This document shows, in pieces, positions 9,061 through 16,133 of a stretch of DNA of 64,000 bases. Each line of letters begins with the position of its first letter. The first letter of the stretch is position 1. A program made the position numbers and the translations under genes. Origin of the DNA: Thiodiazotropha sp050291245 (GTDB lineage Bacteria > Pseudomonadota > Gammaproteobacteria > Chromatiales > Chromatiaceae); NCBI GenBank assembly GCA_050291245.1, contig JBNKJP010000022.1:255555-319554 (forward strand), in the 5' to 3' direction. The notes below the pieces were generated by a model that saw only the letters and a program-made list of their open reading frames with translations, did not search any database and was not told the DNA's origin.

Positions 9061-9080
9061 ATCCCGGCGTATGCCGGGAT
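9061..9080. repeat. GTCATCCCGGC-type dispersed palindrome, copy 1
   Basis: Perfect 20-base palindrome atcccggcgtatgccgggat preceded by CCGTC, in the 465-base gap before korB. Related copies are at 39172-39191 and 43694-43720. The remainder of the gap (8822-9286) shows no gene. Confidence 0.8.
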
Positions 9081-9286
9081 GCCGAATGCCTGACGGTGCG
9101 AGTTTCCCGGATGCCATCCATAAGGTCCGTAAACGGTGCATTCGTGAACCCACGGATTCAGGAACGACTCAGGAGTTGACGTAGCCAACGATCTGTCAGA
9201 CTCTGAACAGATTCATCCGGTTCGCCCCAGTGCCGATTCCGGCTCCGGCGATAGAACTCTACAACTCGTTGCAGCGGAGTGATTTC

Positions 9287-10114
9287 ATGCCAGTACCCTC
9301 TCTCAAAGCGAAAGACTATAAATCGGATATCAAGCCCGTGTGGTGTCCCGGTTGTGGCCATTTCGCGGTGTTATCGGCCCTGACCAAGGCCATGGCCCAT
9401 CTGGGATTGGCCAAGGAAAAGGTGGCCGTGGTATCCGGTATCGGCTGCTCCTCCCGTCTGCCGGCCTATATCGACAGCTATGGTTTTCATGGTATTCACG
9501 GCCGGGCGCTGGCGGCAGCCTCCGGTCTCAAGGCGGCACGGCCGGATCTTACCGTGGTGGCGGCCGGTGGTGATGGTGACGGATTTTCCATCGGCGGCAA
9601 TCATTTTCTGCATGCCTGCCGACGCAACATGGATATGACCTACATCGTGATGGACAATCAGGTGTATGGCATGACCAAGGGGCAGGCTTCCCCCACCACC
9701 CGACCCGATTGGGTGAAAAGCAAGATGACACCTCATGGCACCGGGATTCCCAGTTTCAATCCTGCTGCTATTGCCTTGGCCGCAGGGGCCGGGTTCATTG
9801 CGCGGGGCTTTTCCGGGGATCCCACGGAGGTGACCCGGATCCTGGTCGAGGCTATTCAGTATCCCGGATTCGCCTTTGTTCAGGTACTCAGCGGCTGTGT
9901 GACTTTTCGCCCGGAACAGCGTGACTGGAAGGACCAGGTACACGGCTTTGATCAGCAACTGCCCACTTCAGATCCCATCCTGGCGGCCCAGTTGATACAG
10001 GGCGCGGATGAGCTTGCCACCGGTGTGATCTTTGCTTCGAACTATCCGGTCTGGCAACCGGAAAACCGTAAATCCGTGGACCTCGCCGAACTCGAAGAGG
10101 AGTTTTGCTTATGA
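9287..10114 (+). CDS. korB: 2-oxoacid:acceptor oxidoreductase, beta subunit
   Basis: Thiamine-diphosphate and [4Fe-4S]-binding beta subunit that partners korA. The N-terminus has WCPGCGHF (two cluster cysteines), with GIGCSSR and the TPP/Mg motif GDGDGFSIGGNHF followed by DNQVYGMTKGQ. At 275 residues it is typical of the short beta subunits. I chose the ATG at 9287 because CGGAG lies seven bases upstream and the family begins just before the cysteine motif; the frame is open to 9230. It overlaps the ferritin-like gene by the ATGA at 10111, so translation is probably coupled. Confidence 0.92.
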   Translation: MPVPSLKAKDYKSDIKPVWCPGCGHFAVLSALTKAMAHLGLAKEKVAVVSGIGCSSRLPAYIDSYGFHGIHGRALAAASGLKAARPDLTVVAAGGDGDGFSIGGNHFLHACRRNMDMTYIVMDNQVYGMTKGQASPTTRPDWVKSKMTPHGTGIPSFNPAAIALAAGAGFIARGFSGDPTEVTRILVEAIQYPGFAFVQVLSGCVTFRPEQRDWKDQVHGFDQQLPTSDPILAAQLIQGADELATGVIFASNYPVWQPENRKSVDLAELEEEFCL

Positions 10115-10632
10115 CCGATGAAACGATCGAACCTATTGAGACGATTGAGGAATTTCTGGTTCATGCGCTGGAGCTCGAGGAGGCCTCCGGGGATCACTAC
10201 GACGAGCTGGCGGACAGCATGGAGGTGCATCACAACCTTCAGGTGGCTGAGCTGTTTCGCAAGTTGGCCGGGTACAGCCGGCAGCACGCCAAGGAGGTTC
10301 AAGAGCGTACCCAGGGTTTGATACTGCCTAACCTGACTCCATGGGATTTCAAATGGAAATGCCCCTCGTCTCCCGAATCCTTCTGCACTGAAGAAGCCAG
10401 CTATCTGATGACTGTGAGTCAGGCCATGGAGATCGCCCTGTTCAATGAGATTCGCGGACGGGATTTTTACCTTATGATTGCCGAGCAGTCACCGGACGAA
10501 TCGGTGCGTAAACTGGCTGAAGTGATGGCGGAGGAGGAGAATTGGCATGTGGAGATGCTGCGTGACTGGCAGAGCCGGCTGCGAGATGAGCAGCCCATGG
10601 AAGATCTGGATCCGCCCAATATGCCTGAGTAA
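10111..10632 (+). CDS. Ferritin-like/rubrerythrin-type di-iron protein
   Basis: A 173-residue, four-helix-bundle protein of the ferritin-like superfamily. Glu-rich helices with spaced E..Y and ExxH-type ligands are seen: LELEEASGDHYDELA near residue 15, FRKLAGYSRQHAKEV, AMEIALFNEIRGRDFY and EEENWHVEML near residue 145. There is no C-terminal rubredoxin domain. The frame could begin at a TTG at 10105, but the ATG at 10111 has AGAGGAG eight bases upstream and overlaps the korB stop. Translational coupling to korB suggests a role in peroxide or oxygen protection of that oxygen-sensitive enzyme; this is inference. Confidence 0.8.
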   Translation: MTDETIEPIETIEEFLVHALELEEASGDHYDELADSMEVHHNLQVAELFRKLAGYSRQHAKEVQERTQGLILPNLTPWDFKWKCPSSPESFCTEEASYLMTVSQAMEIALFNEIRGRDFYLMIAEQSPDESVRKLAEVMAEEENWHVEMLRDWQSRLRDEQPMEDLDPPNMPE

Positions 10633-10743
10633 CCGCCGTTCGCCGCTGTTTATCCCATCTGGGGTCGCGCAGCGGCGCTGAAGATGGCATCGATACGCCT
10701 TATTCTCCAGCTAATTAATAAATACAATCGAAAGTATCTTTCC

Positions 10744-10782
10744 ATTAGTAAATTAATATTGATTAATTAAGTAATTACTAAT
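10744..10782. promoter_or_regulatory. AT-rich inverted repeat upstream of sulfur globule-like gene
   Basis: Arms attagtaaatta (10744-10755) and taattactaat (10772-10782) in a 150-base stretch (about 10700-10850) far richer in A and T than the surroundings. It lies 75-110 bases before the gene at 10856 and could be an UP-element-like or operator region. No firm -35/-10 pair was assigned. Confidence 0.4.
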
Positions 10783-10855
10783 ATTCTTTTGTTCCATGAA
10801 GTGAGCAGTAATAACTTTATAAATATCAATTAATCAATACCTTGAGGAATAGACA

Positions 10856-11209
10856 ATGTCCAAAATTGTGAAAATCGCCGCTGCGGCCGCTCTGATCACC
10901 GCTTCTGCTTCCGCTTCCGCCTGGTGGGGTACCCCTTGGAACAACGGCTGGAACAATGGCAATGATTTCATGGGTGACAGTTTCGGTGACGGCGACTTCT
11001 CTTTCAACATGAGCGGCAACGCTCGTGGCGCCGGTAACGGTTATGGTCGTGGTTACAACAACTACTACAACAATCCTTACTACTATGGCTACGCCCCTTA
11101 CGGCTATGCCCCCTATGGTGCTCCGGTTGCTCCTTACGGCGCTCCAGCTGCTCCTTATGGCGCTCCCATGGCTCCTCAAGCTCAGGCGCCTGTCGCCCCC
11201 GCGAAGTAA
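10856..11209 (+). CDS. Sulfur globule envelope-like protein, first copy
   Basis: A 117-residue exported protein with a standard signal peptide ending ASASA before WWGTPW. The mature part is rich in Gly, Asn, Tyr, Pro and Ala: Asn/Gly/Trp first, then DFSFNMSG, GYGRGYNNYYNN and repeated APYGAP units at the C-terminus. This composition and the exported location match the small structural proteins coating periplasmic sulfur globules in purple sulfur bacteria. A second copy at 45094-45462 shares SASAWWG, DFSF.MSG..RG and the APYG repeats. TTGAGGAATA precedes the ATG, and a strong terminator follows at once, so it is a single-gene unit. Confidence 0.78.
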   Translation: MSKIVKIAAAAALITASASASAWWGTPWNNGWNNGNDFMGDSFGDGDFSFNMSGNARGAGNGYGRGYNNYYNNPYYYGYAPYGYAPYGAPVAPYGAPAAPYGAPMAPQAQAPVAPAK

Positions 11210-11250
11210 TTGATCGGATTGCTTCCAGGTCCGACTTAGGGACCTAATAA

Positions 11251-11279
11251 AAAAGCGGACATTATGTCCGCTTTTTTTT
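11251..11279 (+). terminator. Rho-independent terminator of the first globule-like gene
   Basis: Stem gcggac/gtccgc (11255-11260 and 11266-11271), extendable through the flanking A and T runs, followed by eight T. Confidence 0.92.
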
Positions 11280-11533
11280 GTCTGTTCGATGGGTGTGACG
11301 CCAGGGTGCGGTGAGGGATGATAAGGATTAGTTTGTCGATTGTCATACATTGAACCCGGGCGAGAGAATAATGATACACGGCCTGTGGCATAATAAATAC
11401 AGAGTAAACAGTATGTTATGTGTATTTGTCTTCGCTGGTGTAATTTTTGCGAAGTAATGATGAATAAGGGTAAGGTGCGTTATGGCCGCTTGCCCGATGA
11501 TGACCGTTTCATTGGACAATTTTGCGGAGCAGC

Positions 11534-12088
11534 ATGAAACAGATTGGATTATTTTTTGGTACCGATTCCGGCACCACTCGTTTGATCGCGAAGAAGATCG
11601 CGAGAAATCTGAAAGGGCGGATCGGAGAAGACCGGGTGGGAAAGCCCCTGAACATCAATCGGGTGACAGTCGATGATCTGTTGTCCTGTTCAGCCCTGAT
11701 TCTAGGTACCCCGACCTACGGTGAAGGTGTGTTGCCCGGGCTTGCCAGTAAGAATCGGGAGGCGAGTTGGCTGGAGTTCCTTCCCGAGCTCAAGGGTTGT
11801 GACTTTTCAGGTAAACGGGTGGCGCTGTTCGGGCTTGGGGACCAGGAGCAGTATCCTGACCATTTTCTCAGTGCCATGATGGACCTGTACGAGTTTTTTT
11901 CATCGGCAGGTGCGGATCTGGTTGGGGGTAGTGATACCGAGGGTTTTACCTTCAACAGTTCCCGAGCCGTGGTGGATGGTCGGTTTGTCGGTCTGGCGCT
12001 GGATCAGCATTTGCAACATCTGTTGACCGATGAGCGAATCGATCGTTGGTTGGAAGAAGTTACACCGTTATTGCTCTGTGAGTCGTAA
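11534..12088 (+). CDS. Long-chain flavodoxin, NifF-like
   Basis: FMN-binding electron carrier of 184 residues. The phosphate-binding loop FGTDSGTTRLIAK sits at the N-terminus, followed by ILGTPTYGEG and FGLGDQEQYPDHF around the flavin, and the extra long-chain segment. The N-terminal sequence is close to nitrogen-fixation flavodoxins such as NifF, but no nif gene is present in the window, so a role with the nearby Kor enzyme or another low-potential pathway is possible. I chose 11534 because GCGGAG lies upstream and the family begins at MKQIGLFFG; the frame is open further upstream. Confidence 0.87.
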   Translation: MKQIGLFFGTDSGTTRLIAKKIARNLKGRIGEDRVGKPLNINRVTVDDLLSCSALILGTPTYGEGVLPGLASKNREASWLEFLPELKGCDFSGKRVALFGLGDQEQYPDHFLSAMMDLYEFFSSAGADLVGGSDTEGFTFNSSRAVVDGRFVGLALDQHLQHLLTDERIDRWLEEVTPLLLCES

Positions 12089-12253
12089 TTTCAATACTTG
12101 ATGATTATTTCTGAAATCAGCGTCACTCCTTCCAGGTTACCAATCATTTTCCAATAGCCAGGCAATCGCATCGTCCCCTCCGCAGCTTAAGAGACATGAG
12201 ATTGACAGGAGCAGGCGCGTGCATGGATCGATCAGAGATTCACAATGACTGGC

Positions 12254-13282
12254 CTACGGTTCCTGCACTGTGCCTGAAATACCACCCTGAACCTCTATTG
12301 GTATGGGTGCCGATACGGTATTACCCGTGACCGTTATGTCCTGTGTATTGCGCAGTTGTATACCGACGGATAAGCCGGTGACGTCATTCCCATTGATAAT
12401 GTGTCCGGATCGACCCGATGAAACGATACCGATAGTGGTGTCTCGAATGATATTGTCGAAAATACGTGCATTATAGGCGTCATCGTGAACAACCAGCGCC
12501 TCGCCGGGGCTGGAACTTGTCGGTCGAAATCCTTCCATGATCACACCGGAAACGACCACTCCTTCGGAGTCCTTGATGTCAACGGCATTTTCTCTGTTGT
12601 GATGAAAATATCCACCGCCGATATAGACTCTGGCAGCCGATCCCCGGCTGGCGTCTCCAACTTGCACCGAGTCGCCGCTGACGTCATAGATTTCCGCGTC
12701 CAGGATCCATACATCGTCGACCATGACTTTCATGCCATGAAAATCCTGTTCCGGAGCGCTCGGGCTGTTTTCTCCGAAACCATGAATGCTGCCGCCTATC
12801 CAGACGCTTTGGGCATTCATTCTGACTGCGCTTGAATGTCCTGAATCGATGCCTGGGCCCGATACCTCGACATCGCGGATGACACAATAGGTGCAGTCGA
12901 CAACCAGATGCGCACCATCACCCTCGGGAGCGTTCACCTCTCCACCCTGTAGGATTACATAGGTACCGGAGATTGTGAGTTTTTCGAAAGTGGCACCCGA
13001 TGCATCGATCAGACAGGGTTGCGATGCCGTGCCGGTGCAAGCAAGGGTTTGCATACCCTGTGGTCCGGTGATGATTTGGTCCGCCTCGTATTCACCTCTG
13101 ACATCAAATCCAAGTTCCCTTGATGGGTCAGGTATACCTCGGTATTGGGTGTCCGGTCCGGAATGTGGAGGCGTCACATTGACTCCGCCCTCAACGAAGA
13201 GCACTGGAGGGTTCGGGGCTGGCGCCGCATGCGACAGTGCGGAGAATGAAATGAGCAGAATTCCAGACAAATACGGTTTCAT
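12254..13282 (-). CDS. Secreted right-handed beta-helix repeat protein
   Basis: A 342-residue exported protein. The signal peptide (MKPYLSGILLISFSALSHA) is followed from about residue 80 by repeated short beta strands typical of parallel beta-helix proteins (ISGTYVILQGG, CVIRDVEVSG, VWIGGSIHGFG, VVVSGVIMEGF, ARIFDNIIRDTTIGI, ITVTGNTVSAP). Such folds bind or cleave polysaccharides, but no catalytic residues can be assigned. The start at 13282 is preferred over the upstream one at 13309 because of the signal peptide and the GGAAAGGA site. It stands alone, with no evident operon partner. Confidence 0.8.
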   Translation of the reverse strand: MKPYLSGILLISFSALSHAAPAPNPPVLFVEGGVNVTPPHSGPDTQYRGIPDPSRELGFDVRGEYEADQIITGPQGMQTLACTGTASQPCLIDASGATFEKLTISGTYVILQGGEVNAPEGDGAHLVVDCTYCVIRDVEVSGPGIDSGHSSAVRMNAQSVWIGGSIHGFGENSPSAPEQDFHGMKVMVDDVWILDAEIYDVSGDSVQVGDASRGSAARVYIGGGYFHHNRENAVDIKDSEGVVVSGVIMEGFRPTSSSPGEALVVHDDAYNARIFDNIIRDTTIGIVSSGRSGHIINGNDVTGLSVGIQLRNTQDITVTGNTVSAPIPIEVQGGISGTVQEP

Positions 13283-13309
13283 AGGTCCTTTCCTTCCGTG
13301 GCGGCACAT

Positions 13310-13642
13310 AGACTAACCACACGAGATATTGCGCCAGGATATCGTGTCGGTATCAGTCGGGAGGATATATTCCGGAATGCACAGATTCCTCTCGAATAAA
13401 CTCGAGCCGGTGATCGTACAAATCACCCTACTGCACAAACATCTATATGACGTGTTGCTGAATCCTTGACTGTGAGTCGAATATCTGACAAAGCCCTGAT
13501 AGTTTGCAAGGGATCTTTTCGGTGTTTAGAAAAAAATTGCTCAGATGTTGTTAAAACTGTGAACTTTATCTATTCGGATGAGTAGGCGCGGGCAGCTGAT
13601 TCCACCAAAATAATATCCGACTTGGGTTTCCGGAGACGCGAC
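13310..13642. other. Intergenic region without a recognisable gene
   Basis: About 330 bases between the start of the secreted beta-helix gene and the end of the nhaR-like gene, both on the minus strand. It must hold the promoter of the beta-helix gene, but I see no clear consensus or long repeat. Confidence 0.6.
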
Positions 13643-14539
13643 CTATTCTGCGAAAAGGGATTCACGAGCACTCTTCAACAGTTCGGAAACCACGGGGTGG
13701 GTAACCCTTCGCTCGATGGATATGGCATAAAAGTGTTCCTTTACCTCATCGATTCGTCCGATGGATTTGACCTGAAACTGACGCGCTACTTCGGTTTCGA
13801 TGGCTGCGGGGGCGATGAAGATGCCTATGCCTTCCTGGCCAAATACCTTCATTAAGGCGCTGTCGTCGAACTCGGCAATCAACTGTGGGTGGATTCGGGT
13901 TCGCTCCAACCATTGATCAATTCCCGCACGTAGTTGATTTCCCCTGCTGGGCAGCAGCAGCGGGGCGCCATCGAGGCAGCGGGGAAAAGTCCCCCTCAAT
14001 TGCCGGCTCAAGCCTTCGGTGGCAAAAAAACCCACTGCACTTTCGCCCAGCTTATGACTGAATCCCCGGGTACTGATCGTAGGTGGAATCGGACGATCGG
14101 CCAGTACCAGGTCGAGGCGGTGTACAGTCAGTTCGGCAAGCAAATTGTCGATGCTCGCCTCACGGCAGATCATGTGCAATCGCTCCTTCATCTCCAGGGC
14201 CGGTTGCAGGATGCGCTGAGCTATGGATTTGGGCAGTACATCCACCACTCCGACACGGAACTGTTGCGGAGGTCCCGAGGGTATCCGATGGACCGCCTCT
14301 TCGAGTTCCCCCCCCAGGGAGAAGATCTCGTCGGCATAACTCAATACCAGGCGGCCCACCTCGGTCAATTCCAAGTTGCGTCCGATCCGGTTGTAAAGCG
14401 TCACGCCGAGTTGCTCTTCCAACTGGTTCAGTTGGGCGCTGATGGTCTGTGGTGTCAGATGCAGTCGTCTGCTGGCCCGGGTGACGCCACCCTCCCGTGC
14501 AACCGCCCAAAAATAACGCAAGTGCTTGAAATTAATCAT
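13643..14539 (-). CDS. nhaR: LysR-family transcriptional regulator, NhaR-like
   Basis: A 298-residue LysR-type regulator. The N-terminal winged helix-turn-helix (FKHLRYFWAVAREGGVTRAS, then LHLTPQTISAQLNQLEEQLG) is close to NhaR, the activator of Na+/H+ antiporter and biofilm genes in enterobacteria. The C-terminal effector domain runs from about residue 90 (VGVVDVLPK). It is divergent from the Bax-inhibitor-1 gene with about 115 bases between them. No nhaA is present nearby, so the actual regulon is unknown. Confidence 0.85.
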   Translation of the reverse strand: MINFKHLRYFWAVAREGGVTRASRRLHLTPQTISAQLNQLEEQLGVTLYNRIGRNLELTEVGRLVLSYADEIFSLGGELEEAVHRIPSGPPQQFRVGVVDVLPKSIAQRILQPALEMKERLHMICREASIDNLLAELTVHRLDLVLADRPIPPTISTRGFSHKLGESAVGFFATEGLSRQLRGTFPRCLDGAPLLLPSRGNQLRAGIDQWLERTRIHPQLIAEFDDSALMKVFGQEGIGIFIAPAAIETEVARQFQVKSIGRIDEVKEHFYAISIERRVTHPVVSELLKSARESLFAE

Positions 14540-14655
14540 AACTCTTCTGTATGTTCGAAAAAAACGAAATATATGACAATTATTATCGAATTTTATTGAT
14601 CATCAAGAGTGTCTAGCATCGCAACCTGGCATTGACCACTGAGAGGACATTCATC

Positions 14656-15327
14656 ATGAACACGCCCATTTCTGTTTCCGCGAGCCCCAGTCAGGCAGGT
14701 GTGGTAGCCACCAACAAGGTGTTGCGTAACACCTATCTGCTGCTCTCCATGACGTTGCTGTTCAGTGCTCTGACGGCCGGTGTTTCTCTGGTTTTGAATC
14801 TGCCCCACCCGGGCATAGTGCTGACCCTCGTTGGCTATTTCGGTCTGTTGTTCGCCACAACGAAGTTCCGTGACAGCGCCCTGGGTCTGGCGTTCGTTTT
14901 CGCTTTGACCGGTTTCATGGGTTACACCCTGGGACCCATCATCAACTCGTACCTCGCGCTGGCCAACGGGGGGCAGGTGGTCATGAGCGCCATGGGCATG
15001 ACCGGTGTGATCTTCCTCGGTCTGTCCGGTTACGCCTTGACCTCGCGCAAGGATTTCAGCTTCATGGGCGGTTTACTGATGGTCGGCATCCTGGTGGCCT
15101 TCCTGGCCGGTCTGGGTGCGGTGTTCTTCGAAATGCCCGGACTCTCCCTGGCCGTCTCCGCCATGTTCGTGTTGCTGATGGCGGGCCTGATCCTCTATGA
15201 GACCAGTAACATCATCCATGGCGGTGAGACCAACTACATCATGGCCACGGTCTCGCTGTATGTCTCCATCTTCAATCTGTTCACCAGTCTGTTGCACCTG
15301 CTGGGCTTTATGAACGGGGAAGAGTAA
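14656..15327 (+). CDS. Bax inhibitor-1/YccA family membrane protein
   Basis: A 223-residue protein with about seven membrane helices, starting near residue 25 (LLLSMTLLFSALTAGVSL) and ending with ILYETSNIIHGG and a last helix carrying VSLYVSIFNLFTSLLHLLGF. The features match the BI-1/YccA family, whose bacterial members modulate FtsH or act as ion channels. I chose 14656 because GAGAGG precedes it and the upstream extension is hydrophilic and unconserved-looking. In E. coli yccA lies beside tusE; here dsrC and the dsr genes are far away. Confidence 0.88.
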   Translation: MNTPISVSASPSQAGVVATNKVLRNTYLLLSMTLLFSALTAGVSLVLNLPHPGIVLTLVGYFGLLFATTKFRDSALGLAFVFALTGFMGYTLGPIINSYLALANGGQVVMSAMGMTGVIFLGLSGYALTSRKDFSFMGGLLMVGILVAFLAGLGAVFFEMPGLSLAVSAMFVLLMAGLILYETSNIIHGGETNYIMATVSLYVSIFNLFTSLLHLLGFMNGEE

Positions 15328-15440
15328 CCCCATGGCTGTGTCGGTTCCGGATGCATACGGTTGACGCGAAAGACTGTACGATTTTATCGATTGATGGAAA
15401 TCATGGCGGTGCCGCCCGATGCTTGCTGATATTCACTATC

Positions 15441-16070
15441 ATGTGTATCACCATCCCGTCATCGCCCAATGTTGCGCGCAGCCGGAGCTTTCCGCTGTGG
15501 AACCGGCTCGCGGCCACACCGCTGCGCATGCTCGGTTTTGCCGCACTGATCGGCCTGTCGGTCTGGTTGCTGATGCTGATGTTCTCGACGGCGGCCGATC
15601 CACTGTGGATGACAGCGGATCTGGTTTTCGCGCTCCTTCCGACGGGGCTGTTCGGAATCCTGTTGAGCCGCTTGCCGGAGTGGCTGAAGGTGACACCCCT
15701 GCGTTACGTTAATTACGGGATCCTGTTCTTCCTGGTATTAACCGTCCAGTTGGTGTTTCACCTGTCCATCCTGTTCGGCGCTCAGCCGGGATGGTCGTAC
15801 GCCTTGATTTCACTGATGTCCTGGTGGCTGATGTTGAAGCATGTCCGACAGTTTTTCGCCGCCACCTATCAACGAAAGATTGCAATCGAGCAGGTCATTC
15901 GCCGGTTTCTGTACTGGGGTGCGGCGGCTACCGCAGGGGGATACCTGGCGCTACTGCTGACTCATTCCGGTAGTCTTATGATCCTTGCGGTGGCCGGGCT
16001 GTCCTACCTGCTGCCACTGGCCATACTGATCCTCATTCGCAACGCCAAATCCGACTCGCGTATTCACTAA
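15441..16070 (+). CDS. Integral membrane protein, weakly NnrS-like
   Basis: A predominantly hydrophobic protein of 209 residues with about six membrane helices (for example LGFAALIGLSVWLLMLMF, YGILFFLVLTVQLVFHLSI, LAVAGLSYLLPLAILILI). The arrangement around FPLWNRLAATPLRMLGFAAL resembles the N-terminal part of NnrS-type proteins, but the protein is only half their length, so this is tentative. The frame is open from 15351; I prefer 15441 because the added residues look non-conserved, though neither start has a good ribosome site. Confidence 0.55.
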   Translation: MCITIPSSPNVARSRSFPLWNRLAATPLRMLGFAALIGLSVWLLMLMFSTAADPLWMTADLVFALLPTGLFGILLSRLPEWLKVTPLRYVNYGILFFLVLTVQLVFHLSILFGAQPGWSYALISLMSWWLMLKHVRQFFAATYQRKIAIEQVIRRFLYWGAAATAGGYLALLLTHSGSLMILAVAGLSYLLPLAILILIRNAKSDSRIH

Positions 16071-16133
16071 CTCCGCGCTATTCCGTATGATCGGGCCTTT
16101 TCATAACCGGCCGCAGATCCGCACGACTATTCT

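Noticed and set aside
10639..10676. Terminator after the ferritin-like gene
   Set aside because: cgccgctg/cagcggcg can pair, but the loop is long and no T-run follows.
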